53,627 bases of DNA from an uncultured Granulosicoccaceae bacterium (GTDB lineage Bacteria; Pseudomonadota; Gammaproteobacteria; Granulosicoccales; Granulosicoccaceae): assembly GCA_937958675.1 (NCBI GenBank), contig CALGND010000094.1, positions 1 through 53,627 on the forward strand, in the 5' to 3' direction. The position numbers and the translations under genes were made by a program. Below the pieces are notes generated by a model, which made no database searches, was not told the DNA's origin, and saw nothing but the letters and a program-made list of their open reading frames with translations. Shown here in pieces: positions 16,976 through 26,700 of this stretch (position 1 is the stretch's first letter; every line of letters starts with the position of its first letter).

Positions 16976-18565
16976 CTAAACGCTATTACCCTTAATAATA
17001 TCTGCCGACTTCTCGGCAGTCATTATGGTTGGGCAGTTTAGATTGTTGTTGGGAATGTGAGGGAATATGCTGGCATCGACAACGCGTAGGCCTTTTAATC
17101 CGTGTACACGTAGTGATCCGTCTACTACTGCTTGATCGTCATTGCCCATCTTACACGTACCGCAAGGGTGGTAGGCACTCTCGCCGTTGTTACGAACAAA
17201 TTCTAATAGATCGTCGTCGCTTTGGATGTGATCACCTGGCGATAACTCTCGGCCCCGAAATGCATCAAACCCTTGTTGTGAGAATATTTCCCGAGTTTTG
17301 GCAATTGCTTCAATCCATTCTTTTTTATCTTGATCGGTCGATAGATAATTGAACTGGAATTGTGGTGCGTCGCGATGATCGTTAGACCGAAGCTTTACCC
17401 ATCCTCGCGCATCGGAGTTCATTGGGCCAACGTGTGCTTGAAACCCGTGCTCTGGTGCAACGGTGCCGTCATATCGGATGGCGATTGGCAAAAAGTGAAA
17501 TTGCAGATTAGGGTAGGCGCAATCCTCATTTGATTTGATAAAGCCACCTGCCTCAAACTGATTGGATGCGCCAACGCCGGTTTTGTTGGCATACCACTGC
17601 ATGCCGATTAGCGCCTGGTTGTACCATTTTTGTGTAGGATACAAGGACACTGGCTGAGTGCAAGCTTGCTGTAGATAAATTTCTAGATGATCTTGTAGGT
17701 TTTTACCAACACCGGGTAGCTCTTGGTGTGCCTTAACACCAACTTCCTCTAACTCTGTTGGATCCCCAATACCCGATAGCTGTAATAACTTTGGTGATGC
17801 AAACGCGCCTAAGGACGATATGATTTCACCAGCGCTTAGCTTTTCGCCGTTAGTTAACAGGACTTGCGACACGCGTGAGCCATCTACAAGCAATTTTGCA
17901 ACATGAGTGCTATGTCGAAGTGTCAGATTAGGCCGCTCTAGCGCTGGTTTTAGATAAGCTCGTGATACGCTGTTACGTTGGCCTTTGTAGATCGAACTGT
18001 CAAAGCGCCCAACGCCTTCTTGTTGCTCGCCGTTCAGATCTTCACGGTATTCATGCCCAGCTTGCTGGCCGGCTTCAAACCAAGCTTTAAATAATGGGTT
18101 GTCGCATTCACCAATACTGACATGTAGTGGGCCTTCGCTACCGCGGTAGTCGCTTGTGCCTCCCAGCCATGTTTCCATCTTTTTAAAGTAGGGCAAGTTC
18201 TGCTCGTAGCTCCAATGCTCCAAGCCTTCTTCAGCTGCCCACTTGGCGTAGTCACCAGGGTTGCCTCGTACGTAGATCATGCCGTTAATAGCTGAAGAGC
18301 CACCGACCGCTTTGCCACGAGGATGTGCAATCTTGCGGTTATTCATGTGGGGCTCAGCTTCAGACCAGTATGCCCAATTGTATGTCTTGCCGTTTAAAGG
18401 CCAAGCTAAGGCGGCCGGCATATGAACGCGAAAATCCCACCACGGGGCCCAGCGGCCAGCTTCTATCAACAAAACTTGAGTGGATGGGTCTTCAGATAGT
18501 CGGTTGGCCAAAACACAACCGGCGGAGCCTGCACCCAAAATGATGTAGTCGTAGTTTTGTGTCAA
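16976..18565 (-). CDS. betA: choline dehydrogenase (GMC oxidoreductase)
   Basis: 529-aa FAD-dependent GMC oxidoreductase, oxidising choline to betaine aldehyde (and possibly on to glycine betaine) at the membrane. FAD motif is GAGSAG (11-16). BetA-like stretches include MPAALAWPLNGKTYNWAYW, GKAVGGSSAINGMIYVRGN, LPGVGKNLQDHLEIYLQ and YHPCGTCKMG. Catalytic His466 and Asn510 fall at the same numbers as in E. coli BetA. Start is TTG (18563-18565) with a good AGAGG 5 nt upstream; no ATG fits. It is about 25 residues shorter than E. coli BetA at the C-terminus. No betB or betI is adjacent. Another alcohol substrate is possible but less likely. Confidence 0.87.
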   Translation of the reverse strand: MTQNYDYIILGAGSAGCVLANRLSEDPSTQVLLIEAGRWAPWWDFRVHMPAALAWPLNGKTYNWAYWSEAEPHMNNRKIAHPRGKAVGGSSAINGMIYVRGNPGDYAKWAAEEGLEHWSYEQNLPYFKKMETWLGGTSDYRGSEGPLHVSIGECDNPLFKAWFEAGQQAGHEYREDLNGEQQEGVGRFDSSIYKGQRNSVSRAYLKPALERPNLTLRHSTHVAKLLVDGSRVSQVLLTNGEKLSAGEIISSLGAFASPKLLQLSGIGDPTELEEVGVKAHQELPGVGKNLQDHLEIYLQQACTQPVSLYPTQKWYNQALIGMQWYANKTGVGASNQFEAGGFIKSNEDCAYPNLQFHFLPIAIRYDGTVAPEHGFQAHVGPMNSDARGWVKLRSNDHRDAPQFQFNYLSTDQDKKEWIEAIAKTREIFSQQGFDAFRGRELSPGDHIQSDDDLLEFVRNNGESAYHPCGTCKMGNDDQAVVDGSLRVHGLKGLRVVDASIFPHIPNNNLNCPTIMTAEKSADIIKGNSV

Positions 18566-18647
18566 TTTAGCCTCTGGTGGCTTGAGAAAATAAAATATTG
18601 CTTGCGATAGATAATAATTGAAATAAAGCTGATCGTCTTATGGATAC

Positions 18648-18678
18648 TTGCTTAAAAAAACCGAATATCAGATAAAAT
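18648..18678 (+). promoter_or_regulatory. possible sigma70 promoter for the patatin gene
   Basis: TTGCTT (18648-18653) and TAAAAT (18673-18678) are separated by 19 nt, 30 nt before the start codon. Spacing is slightly long. The TTG start of betA lies divergently at 18565. Confidence 0.35.
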
Positions 18679-18708
18679 GCTCTCGATCTCTGCCGTCGAG
18701 TAATCCTT

Positions 18709-20067
18709 ATGTCATTCAGGCTGTGCAACAAAGTCCGGCTAAGCTTAGTTTGCCTAGCCGTATGTCTGAGCTTAACTGCCTGTTCGGGTTATGGCCAGAT
18801 CCGTAATGATGAGCTGGAAAGGCTGCGCTATGAGAAAGGTTATTCGCTTTCAAAAGCGTCAAAGCGAGAGAGAGACTACAACGATGTGCACCTCACGCTG
18901 TCACTCTCTGGTGGTGGCACGAGAGCGGCAGCGTTTTCCTATGGGGTGATGCAGGCGCTCTCCAATACCAGGTCTTCTAAGCGATCAACTAATTTTAGTA
19001 TGTTGGATGAAGTTGATGCGATCAGTTCAGTATCAGGTGGTAGTTTCACAGCGGCTTACTATGGCTTATACGGCGATAGCATGTTCGATGATTTTGAAAA
19101 AGCTTTTTTGCGTCGCAATGTACAAAGTGGCCTATTGAAATCATTGCTAAATCCGTTTGACTGGTTTAACGGTGACGGTCGTACAGAAGAGGCTATTAAG
19201 CTTTATGACAAGCACGTGTTTAAAGGCGCCACCTATGCAGATTTAGAAAAAGCCGGTGGGCCACTAATACTAATAAACGCTACTGACATTGCTAACGAAG
19301 TTCGTTTCTCGTTTGTTCAGGAGTATTTTGATTTATTGTGTTCTGATTTGTCTTCCTACTCAGTTGCGCGGGCAGTCACAGCATCATCAGCCGTTCCTTT
19401 GGTGTTTAATCCATTGGTGCTAAAAAACTACGGAGGATGCTCAAGAGGTGTACCAAAGTGGTTGAAACAGGCACGCGAGCGCGCAGTCGACGATCCAGAA
19501 TTGTCGTTAACTATTAATAATTTGATTCACTATTACGATAAAGAAGCACGACCGTTCGCCCATTTTGTAGATGGTGGAATTACTGACAACTTAGGCTTAC
19601 GAGCAATGTACGACTTTGTTGAGATAGCTGGTGGTGCAAAGGGATTTTTAGAGGTTGTAGGCAACAAAACACCAAAGCGGATTGTTGTTATATCAGTTGA
19701 CTCCAGTGCCAGCACGTCGTCCACAATGGGTAGAACACTTAAACGCCCATCTGTCGGTAACACGATTAACAGCATTAGTCGGATTCAGCTGCATCGTTAC
19801 AACGTGGCGACTAAAAAACTAACGCATCGAGTTTTACAAGAGTGGGCGGCAGATCTTTCCACCGATGATGAGCAGGTAGATTACTATTTCATTGACCTGA
19901 ATTTTAGCCAGTTGGTCAATCCAGAATTAATCGAGTATCTAAATAATGTGCCCACGTCATTTAACTTAAGCGACACGCAGGTTACGAGACTGATTGATGC
20001 AGGTAGGCAGCTGGTCCTAGAACATCCTGAATTTAAGCGTTTGCAACGTGATATTAGTTTGGAATAA
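18709..20067 (+). CDS. patatin-like phospholipase lipoprotein
   Basis: 452-aa probable outer-membrane or periplasmic lipoprotein. The signal peptide ends in lipobox LTAC with Cys25. The patatin domain starts at about 60: oxyanion GGGTRA (68-73), nucleophile Ser109 in SSVSGGS, and catalytic Asp288 in VDGGITDNLG, so the Ser-Asp dyad is intact. It is expected to hydrolyse acyl esters of phospholipids; the natural substrate is unknown. The start ATG follows a weak GAGTAA. It is flanked by divergent betA and convergent tetR and shows no operon partner. Confidence 0.85.
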   Translation: MSFRLCNKVRLSLVCLAVCLSLTACSGYGQIRNDELERLRYEKGYSLSKASKRERDYNDVHLTLSLSGGGTRAAAFSYGVMQALSNTRSSKRSTNFSMLDEVDAISSVSGGSFTAAYYGLYGDSMFDDFEKAFLRRNVQSGLLKSLLNPFDWFNGDGRTEEAIKLYDKHVFKGATYADLEKAGGPLILINATDIANEVRFSFVQEYFDLLCSDLSSYSVARAVTASSAVPLVFNPLVLKNYGGCSRGVPKWLKQARERAVDDPELSLTINNLIHYYDKEARPFAHFVDGGITDNLGLRAMYDFVEIAGGAKGFLEVVGNKTPKRIVVISVDSSASTSSTMGRTLKRPSVGNTINSISRIQLHRYNVATKKLTHRVLQEWAADLSTDDEQVDYYFIDLNFSQLVNPELIEYLNNVPTSFNLSDTQVTRLIDAGRQLVLEHPEFKRLQRDISLE

Positions 20068-20086
20068 AGAGTTCTATCGAGTATAA

Positions 20087-20758
20087 CTAGGCTTGAGTAG
20101 GGATTTTGCCAGCTGTAATTGGCGTAACGTTGCTTTGCGGGTGCTGTAGCCCAAGTAACAAGTTGTCAGTTATTTTGCCCAGATGAGCGGGGAGGTCAAA
20201 CACGATTGGTTGGCCCGGTGTAAGCCAACGAAGTGTTAATCCATGCATAGATGCCATCAACATAAATATGGTTGATTCTATGTCTAAGTCAGAACGAAGG
20301 TAGCCATCGTCTATCGCTTGATTGAGTAAGTGGCGGAGTTGTTTTTCGTAATATCCTTGAGCGCGGAAGATCAAACGATAGGCATTGGCCGCTTCGTCAC
20401 CGTGATCGCAAAAGTGCATTAACACGGTATAGATGTTGCGCACGTTTTCTGATTTTATGGCTTGCTCAATTGGGCCACGCAAAAATACTTTTAATTTTTC
20501 AAGTGATGTTGTATCAGGTTGCTGAACGGCTTCTTCGGTAACACCAATGATGACGTTAATGGCTTCTTCGAAGACGGCAGTGACAAGATCGTCTTTATCG
20601 TCAAAATGCCAATAAACAGCTCCTCGAGTAAGGTTTGCTTCGTCGGCGATTTCGTGAACAGTGGCTTTTGCTACGCCCTTTTTTAAGAACACTGAGATGG
20701 CCGCGTTCAGGATGTCCTGCCGAGTTTTTAGCGCTTCCTGTTTTGATTTGCGAACCAT
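20087..20758 (-). CDS. TetR family regulator, AcrR-like
   Basis: About 223-aa repressor. The N-terminus MVRKSKQEALKTRQDILNAA aligns with AcrR/TtgR-type RND-efflux repressors, and the HTH is EIADEANLTRGAVYWHF. A C-terminal TetR_C_2-like ligand domain follows. The ATG at 20756-20758 is chosen because the AcrR-like sequence starts there; an in-frame TTG at 20770 would add four residues. An AcrR-type palindrome lies 46 nt upstream. No efflux pump gene is adjacent, so its regulon must be elsewhere or the pump was lost. Confidence 0.87.
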   Translation of the reverse strand: MVRKSKQEALKTRQDILNAAISVFLKKGVAKATVHEIADEANLTRGAVYWHFDDKDDLVTAVFEEAINVIIGVTEEAVQQPDTTSLEKLKVFLRGPIEQAIKSENVRNIYTVLMHFCDHGDEAANAYRLIFRAQGYYEKQLRHLLNQAIDDGYLRSDLDIESTIFMLMASMHGLTLRWLTPGQPIVFDLPAHLGKITDNLLLGLQHPQSNVTPITAGKIPTQA

Positions 20759-20803
20759 TAATACCGACAACCGTTTCCATATGTTGATTTTAGTATTACG
20801 ATG

Positions 20804-20821
20804 ACATACACGTAAGTATGT
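20804..20821. promoter_or_regulatory. AcrR-type palindromic operator
   Basis: ACATAC-ACGTAA-GTATGT is a perfect 6-bp inverted repeat with 6-nt spacer, in the control region of the TetR gene. It resembles the E. coli AcrR box (TACATACA...TGTATGTA). Autorepression is the simplest role. It may also control transcription in the + direction, where a short ORF with a good ribosome-binding site starts at 20848. Confidence 0.6.
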
Positions 20822-20847
20822 TAGTAATCAATCGTTTAGGAGACTTG

Positions 20848-20925
20848 ATGTCACCTGATTTGTATTTTTACCACAACTTCGCGCTGTTTCGTCGATTTTT
20901 GAGTGAATTGACACAATCGCTGTAG
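20848..20925 (+). CDS. possible 25-aa small ORF downstream of the AcrR-type operator
   Basis: ATG at 20848 has AGGAG 5 nt upstream, one of the better ribosome-binding sites in the window. It opens 25 codons (MSPDLYFYHNFALF then RRFLSELTQSL) to a TAG. No family is recognised. It could be a leader or micro-protein, or the remaining 5' end of a gene once controlled by the adjacent operator. The following sequence to 20975 holds nothing recognisable. Confidence 0.25.
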   Translation: MSPDLYFYHNFALFRRFLSELTQSL

Positions 20926-20975
20926 TCAGCGTTCTCCATATGAGTAGTGTGATCCTAGCCATCTGGCCAGTTCGC

Positions 20976-21092
20976 TCAGGCCTTACTCTCGATTTCTAAC
21001 GTCCAAGTATCGACACCGCCGGCTTTAAATGCCTCGCCCATTGAGAAGCAACTTATTTTGGCCTTGGCGGTGCCTAATACTTTTTTTGTCAT
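20976..21092 (-). CDS. small ORF, 38 aa, unknown
   Basis: ATG at 21090-21092, TGA at 20976-20978, starting 18 nt after the stop of the lipoprotein gene on the same strand. The translation reads MTKKVLGTAKAKISC then FSMGEAFKAGGVDTW then TLEIESKA. Composition is protein-like, but the ribosome-binding site is weak. It may be a co-transcribed micro-protein or the remnant of a longer protein. No function is proposed. Confidence 0.35.
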   Translation of the reverse strand: MTKKVLGTAKAKISCFSMGEAFKAGGVDTWTLEIESKA

Positions 21093-21110
21093 ATTTTGTG
21101 TAGTAAATGA

Positions 21111-22223
21111 TTACTTGCGATTACTTAGCTTGTAATTAGTCGGCACTTGCATCGTGCTGAGCCTGACGTTTTGCATATTAATACTGGTGACTTCTTTGAT
21201 ATAGCCAAAAACCGGTGCCATCGCGATTTCTTTCTTTTTAGCTTCTTCAACTTTTTTGACTTTTTGCTTAACCACTTGTTTGGTCACTGATGACAACAGG
21301 CCCTTAAAGCTAGAAGTATTTAGCGTCTCTTCTTTTTCCTCAACGGCGGCCTTTTCAGCAGCTCCACAAGCCTCAGCTTTAGCATTCCATTCGACCTTGG
21401 TAGAAATAGGCATACCGGTGATTGGTGTTTGTTTGCCTGCCAGTTGTTGAATCTTTAGCCTGACGTCCTCTGGTAGTTCTTCTATTAGATATCGTTGGAA
21501 GATGGCCAAGGCATCAGCTGGAATTGCGCCGCTAATACCACCTAGTTCGCCAGCTTCTCGTGCTAACAAGGCTGCTTTCGCATCTGCAAATTGTTTTTGC
21601 ATCTGAATAGCTTCGGTTGCGCCACCATCGCCAGGCGTAGTCCATACAGTTGAAGTAATGATATGCGAAGTCTTACGTTTTTGATCATCTTGGTATTCCA
21701 TTACCCAGTTCAGTAAAAATTCATCAGTAGGAAAGTTATTGATTACTCGTTGTTGCCCAGTTTTTTTAACCGAAAGATCCAGTTTGCTCAAAGTAACGTT
21801 GCACTGATCTTCAGATCCTATTTCCTCTTGGCCGTCTTCGCTAGCAAAAACATTTTCTTGGAAGGATGCTAATGCGCCGCAGCCTTTAACCTCGCACTCT
21901 GTATAACGCTTCTTTTGGTTATCCATCTGCCAAACCAAATTTTTATCTAAGCGAGTGATGTTGCTGCGGCTCTGCTTTTTGCTGAACTTGCTTAGAATAT
22001 CGCCAGTAAATTTAAAATTTTGATCTTGTCGTTCCATTTCGCCGTTGGTGTAAACCGTTTCCGTTCCATCATTTGCAAAGAAGCCTTTGAAGCCAAAATT
22101 TCGCACATTTGCTGAGGCCACTGATGTCATGATTTCTGGCGTTGTGTCGGGCTTTGGTGGCGTTTTACATGCGATAAGCATGGTGCTGGTTACGGTGATT
22201 GCGAAGATGTTTCTAAACAACAT
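21111..22223 (-). CDS. lipoprotein of unknown function
   Basis: 370-aa protein with a lipoprotein signal (MLFRNIFAITVTSTMLIAC, Cys19) followed by a Pro-rich linker. The ATG at 22221-22223 is preferred over an upstream in-frame start because AAGGAG precedes it at suitable distance and the signal peptide begins there. The body shows paired Cys (ECEVKGCG), a sequence rich in TSxVWTTPGDGG, and a charged Lys/Glu helix near 310-340 (KQKVKKVEEAKKKE). The hydrophilic C-terminus ends in YKLSNRK. No family was recognised. It stands alone apart from the small ORF after it. Confidence 0.75.
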   Translation of the reverse strand: MLFRNIFAITVTSTMLIACKTPPKPDTTPEIMTSVASANVRNFGFKGFFANDGTETVYTNGEMERQDQNFKFTGDILSKFSKKQSRSNITRLDKNLVWQMDNQKKRYTECEVKGCGALASFQENVFASEDGQEEIGSEDQCNVTLSKLDLSVKKTGQQRVINNFPTDEFLLNWVMEYQDDQKRKTSHIITSTVWTTPGDGGATEAIQMQKQFADAKAALLAREAGELGGISGAIPADALAIFQRYLIEELPEDVRLKIQQLAGKQTPITGMPISTKVEWNAKAEACGAAEKAAVEEKEETLNTSSFKGLLSSVTKQVVKQKVKKVEEAKKKEIAMAPVFGYIKEVTSINMQNVRLSTMQVPTNYKLSNRK

Positions 22224-22344
22224 GGGGTGTAGCTCCTTACGGTGATTGTTCTGTACACCCGTTCCGGGGTGCAATAATGTCGAGCTAATACTAGCTCAGC
22301 CGTAACGCTATGCGACAAATATCCGTGAGAACTGGGCAAATCCA

Positions 22345-22372
22345 TTTGATTTTGTTCCAATTGTCCTAAAAT
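22345..22372 (+). promoter_or_regulatory. probable promoter of hpt
   Basis: TTTGAT (22345-22350) and TAAAAT (22367-22372) are spaced 16 nt. The implied transcription start near 22379 leaves almost no leader for the upstream TTG (22386) and supports the ATG at 22404 as the hpt start. Confidence 0.4.
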
Positions 22373-22403
22373 AGGGGTTGAGTCATTGCTATTTAGCCGC
22401 CTG

Positions 22404-22955
22404 ATGTCCGATCCAGATCATAGTAAGTATGTTGTTAAAGACCTCATCTCTGCCAAAGCGATCGCTGCACGCATTGAAGCCATGGCAGTTGAAATCGAAG
22501 CAATTTTTGCGGATAGCAAGCAACTTGTGGTGGTTGGCCTATTGCGTGGGTCGTTTATGTTCATATCTGATTTGGTCAGAGAGCTGAATTTACCGGTTGA
22601 AGTCGATTTTATCGAAACCTCCTCTTACGGGGATTCAATGCAATCTTCAAGGGAAGTACGGATTTTAAAAGATCTACGCGGGGAAATTAAAAATAAAGAT
22701 GTGCTTGTGGTGGAGGATATCGTGGATACAGGGCACACTTTGCAACATGTGATCAAGTTGCTTAATTCCAGAGATCCATCGCGCTTAGTTGTCTGTGCTT
22801 TGTTGGATAAGCCTGCACGTCGAGAGGTTGATGTGCAGGCTGATTTGGTGGGGTTTGAAATACCAGACGAATTCGTTGTTGGCTATGGTATCGATTACGC
22901 TCAGCGCAATCGAAACTTGCCGTACATTGGCACTGTCAAATTTTTAGAACAATAG
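22404..22955 (+). CDS. hpt: hypoxanthine phosphoribosyltransferase
   Basis: 183-aa purine salvage enzyme: hypoxanthine or guanine plus PRPP to IMP or GMP. PRPP-binding motif is [13 protein letters not shown] (100-112). The N-terminal loop LLRGSFMF, the SSYGDSM flexible loop and the C-terminal [15 protein letters not shown] closely match E. coli Hpt. The ATG at 22404 gives a normal N-terminus; a TTG at 22386 would add six residues and has AGGGG upstream, but lies too close to the predicted promoter. Its stop codon abuts the mepK stop with no intervening base. Confidence 0.95.
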   Translation: MSDPDHSKYVVKDLISAKAIAARIEAMAVEIEAIFADSKQLVVVGLLRGSFMFISDLVRELNLPVEVDFIETSSYGDSMQSSREVRILKDLRGEIKNKDVLVVEDIVDTGHTLQHVIKLLNSRDPSRLVVCALLDKPARREVDVQADLVGFEIPDEFVVGYGIDYAQRNRNLPYIGTVKFLEQ

Positions 22956-23486
22956 CTACCAAGCCCGAGCAGGGCCAGTATCCAAGTGCACAAAGTCAGA
23001 AGCACTGTAATAGCCCACGCCACCAAGGTTCATCTTAATGGCGGCATCGCGCACTTTTGCAGTCTTTACACCGCGGATACGAATATCAATAGCGCGGCCC
23101 ATCGTGTGAAAACTCTTCTTAGCAACACCACTAGAGGCGCGCCTTAGCATCGCGTTTGTTTTTGGTGAACGGTAGCCCGAGATTATTTCGATCGTGCTTT
23201 TCACGCCCAGTCGAGTTTGTAGCTCATGCAGCTGATAAAACAATTGTGGGTCCATGCCGCGAAGTTCATTTTGACGATGGTCGCGCAATACAAAATCAAA
23301 CAGCTGTAAGTTTTCAAGTACTGTTTCACCGTTTTCTTCAAATGCTGTAAATAGGGTTTCGGCCGTATGAGTGTTGTACAGCTTTAGCGTTTTAGCAGGT
23401 GTGTTTGAAGCTGCGTGGCTAGTTTTGACTGAGGCAATAAGTGCGGCTGATGTGCCAAGAAATTGTCGTCTATTTAGATTCCGCAT
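22956..23486 (-). CDS. mepK: murein DD-endopeptidase MepK (YcbK, DUF882)
   Basis: 176-aa M15-like zinc peptidase that cleaves peptidoglycan cross-links in the periplasm. The N-terminal NRRQFLG is a twin-arginine signal as in E. coli YcbK. Catalytic/zinc residues are H127 and D134 in SFHTMGRAIDIRI, and H167 in FVHLDTGPARAW. ISGYRSPKTNAMLR is another family hallmark. Start ATG at 23484-23486 places the Tat motif at residues 5-11; upstream in-frame codons would bury it. It is convergent with hpt with no gap and divergent from the giant surface-protein gene. Confidence 0.93.
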   Translation of the reverse strand: MRNLNRRQFLGTSAALIASVKTSHAASNTPAKTLKLYNTHTAETLFTAFEENGETVLENLQLFDFVLRDHRQNELRGMDPQLFYQLHELQTRLGVKSTIEIISGYRSPKTNAMLRRASSGVAKKSFHTMGRAIDIRIRGVKTAKVRDAAIKMNLGGVGYYSASDFVHLDTGPARAW

Positions 23487-23588
23487 GATTGTGTTCGTTT
23501 TTATTATTATTTGAGCGTAGTTTAATATCAACATCGCCCACCGTAATATGCGCCCATCCACGATTTAAATTACGGCTTTTCTAAAAAA

Positions 23589-23613
23589 TCCGCATTTGTG
23601 TATTGGATGCGGA
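23589..23613. promoter_or_regulatory. inverted repeat between mepK and the giant gene
   Basis: TCCGCAT (23589-23595) and ATGCGGA (23607-23613) form a perfect 7-bp inverted repeat with an 11-nt spacer in the divergent control region. It may be an operator or leader hairpin; there is no further evidence. Confidence 0.3.
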
Positions 23614-23691
23614 ACCACTTCTCATTTATCTCTGAAAATCCCAAGTGATGCGGTTTGCGAGATCGTCTTACGTGTTATTTCGGTGTGACTT

Positions 23692-23720
23692 TTGCAGCGC
23701 ATGTAACCGTTAGTTATAAC
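23692..23720 (+). promoter_or_regulatory. probable sigma70 promoter of the giant gene
   Basis: TTGCAG (23692-23697) and TATAAC (23715-23720) have the optimal 17-nt spacing. The implied transcript starts about 11 nt before the GTG start codon (23738), so the leader would be very short. Confidence 0.45.
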
Positions 23721-23737
23721 CATAAAACGGTAATTTC

Positions 23738-26700
23738 GTGAATCAATTTTCTTTTCCAGCCGTATTGCTCGTATGGAGCATGAGTGTGTTCAGTGGTTTT
23801 GGGCATGCAAATGTTTCCTCGCCGTCAAAACAACATCAGTTGATATTGGTGGATAGCAATGTTGATGACGCTGATAATCTTGCTCAATCAATTGCTGATA
23901 ATGGTAGGGCTGAAATCCTTGAAGCTGAACAACGGCCGTTGCTTAGTATCTTGTCAGAGCTCAGAGAAAATCCAGGCGTTACCGATCTGCATTTGTATTC
24001 CCATGCCGAAGCGGGGCATTTGTCTCTTGGTGGGCAGCGGCTGGATATGGAAAACCTGTCGCCAGTCCAAGAAAACACGCTTAGAGCAATTGGTGATGAA
24101 CTAGGCAAGCAGGGTGGAATATATTTTTACGGATGTAATTTAGCCGCGGGTCATGCTGGTCAAGACTTAGTCAATAAATTAGCTGATACCACGGGCGTAG
24201 ATGTGTGGGCATCAAATGACTTGACTGGGTCAAGCGCATTGGACGGTGATTGGCAGCTGGAAGTTGGCTCTAGCGGCACTACAACAAATGAGATTGCGTT
24301 TGAAGGCTATCAATCAGTATTGAATCTGATTATCACACCTACGATGGATCCGGACACCTTACGCGACACTGTAATGAATCCGGCCAATACCAATGTTGTT
24401 ATTACTAATGTCGAAGTGTTTGGTGCTGATGGTCAGACAGCAACTTTTACTAACGGCCTTAGTGTGCCTGGATTTATTTCGTTTGAAGAAGGCATTATTT
24501 TGGGTTCAGGTGAGGTAGTAGATATTGCAGGCCCCAATGGTGCTGACAATACCTCGAGTAACATGCCGGCAATCCCACTTGCAGATGGAGACCCGCAATT
24601 CGATGCGCTTACTTCCGCTGCCAATGGCACATTTGACGCAACCTACATAACCATAACGTTTATACCACAACAAGATAGCATTACTGGTTCTTTTGTATTT
24701 GCGTCGGATGAATACAACGAATATGCACCTCCGGCTGGCACTAGCAGTGCGAATAATAGTTTCTATGATGTGATGGCGTTTTTTGTCAATGGTGTTAATT
24801 ATTCTGTAACCGCAGCCGGTGATAACGTTTCGATTAACACAGTGAATGAGACACTCAACGCGGCTGACTACGTAACTAACGATCGGACAGACGGCGTACC
24901 AACGCCAATTAGCATTGAGCCTGATGGCTTTACCAAGCGATTAGTGTGGACTGCGCCCGTCAACATAGGCGTGCCTAATACGCTTAAGTTTGGTATTGCG
25001 GATGGTGGCGATGCGACCTTCGACTCTTGGCTGCTTATTGATAAGTATGCATTTGAAGTGCTTACGGCACCAGTCGATGTGGATCTCGCCGTTTCAAAAA
25101 CCGACAACCTTACTGAAGTTGTCACAGGTGATCCCATAGCGTATGAACTTACAGTCACGAATACTGGCAGTTTTGCCACTGGTCGTGAAATCACTCTCGT
25201 AGATACTTTGCCTACAGGCGTAACAGTAAATGGTGGTCTTGCAGAGGCGGTTGTAGAAGTAGGGCCTAACTCTGCTGAGTGGAACTGTCAGTCAGATGCA
25301 GCAACTCCGCAGGTCGTTACGTGTAAAAGCATTGTGCCTATTCAAACCAACGCGGGTAACAACACGTCGGTTGTGGGGTTTATTACTGATCCCATCTCTG
25401 AGGCGCCCGGCACAACGTTAGTCAATAGCGTTGTAATGAGCTCAGATGACAATGATCTATCGAATGGTAACAATACGGCTTCTGATAGTTCGTTGGTTAC
25501 CGCTAGTGATACGGCAGCGCCTGTTGCGACGTTATCAGGTGTGCCTACTCTAATCAACAATGTCGATCCGTTTACTGTTTCTGTGGTGTTTAATGAGGAC
25601 GTCACTGGAGTAGACGTAAGCGATCTATCTGTTGTAGGCGGTGTTGCTAGTAATGTTGTGAGTATTGATGGGCAAAACTACACGGCTGTTATCACTCCCG
25701 ATGGGACGAGTGATGTTGTCGTTGGTGTAGTTGCTGGTGCAGCTCAAGATGCTGCGGGTAATAGCAATACTGCTACTGCTACGCAAACAGCCCTGTTGGC
25801 TATAAATGCAGTTGATCTGAGTTTGCTTAATGTGCCCGCTCAGACATCTGGTAGCACCCCATATACCGTTACCTTTGAATTTTCAGAGGATGTGATTGGC
25901 TTTGATGCGAGTGATATCGTTGTTGTCAATGGCGTGGCGACCAATTTTGTCGTGATCGATGCCAACACCTATACGGCTGACGTGCTGGCAGACGGTACTG
26001 GTGACGTACAAATTCAAGTGCCTGATAGTGCAGCCCAGGATATTGCCGGCGTTGATCAATCTTTGGCAGCAAGTGGTTTAACTATTCTTAATTTGTCTGC
26101 ACCAACGGTGGTGGTTTCTGGTCAGCCAGATAGTATTAATACTACCGCTAGCTACACTGTTGCAGTCGAATTTAGCGAAGACGTAACAGATTTTGATTCA
26201 GCTGACCTAAGTGTTACTAACGCTACGATTCTTGCTGTCACCGCTATTGATGGCAACAGCTATACGGTAGATGTGCAACCTGATGGCAACGGCGATATAT
26301 CGCTATCGATTCCCGAAAATTCAGCCATTGATATAGCCCTTAATGGCAATACTTCAAGCAACACTGTAAATACAGTTTATGACGCTATCGCACCACAGCC
26401 CGTTGTAACTGGATTGCCAGTGCGTACAAATACCACGGGTGTGCTGCCAATAACTGTCACGTTTAACGAGCCTGTGACGGGTTTTGATCTAACTGATATC
26501 CAAGTGACCAACGGTAATGTTGCCAACCTTATAGCAGTGGATAGCCAAACGTTCACAGCTGATGTAACACCTGATGGTAACGGTGATATAGGTGTAAGTG
26601 TGCCAGCGGCGGCTGCGCAAGATGCTGCTGGTAATACCTCTTTAATCGCTGTACCCGTGTCGACAATCTATGATGATACTGCGCCTACACTGACCATCGC

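Noticed and set aside
22386..22403. TTG start for hpt with AGGGG upstream
   Set aside because: The predicted promoter would leave about 6 nt of leader, and Hpt homologues start near the ATG at 22404.
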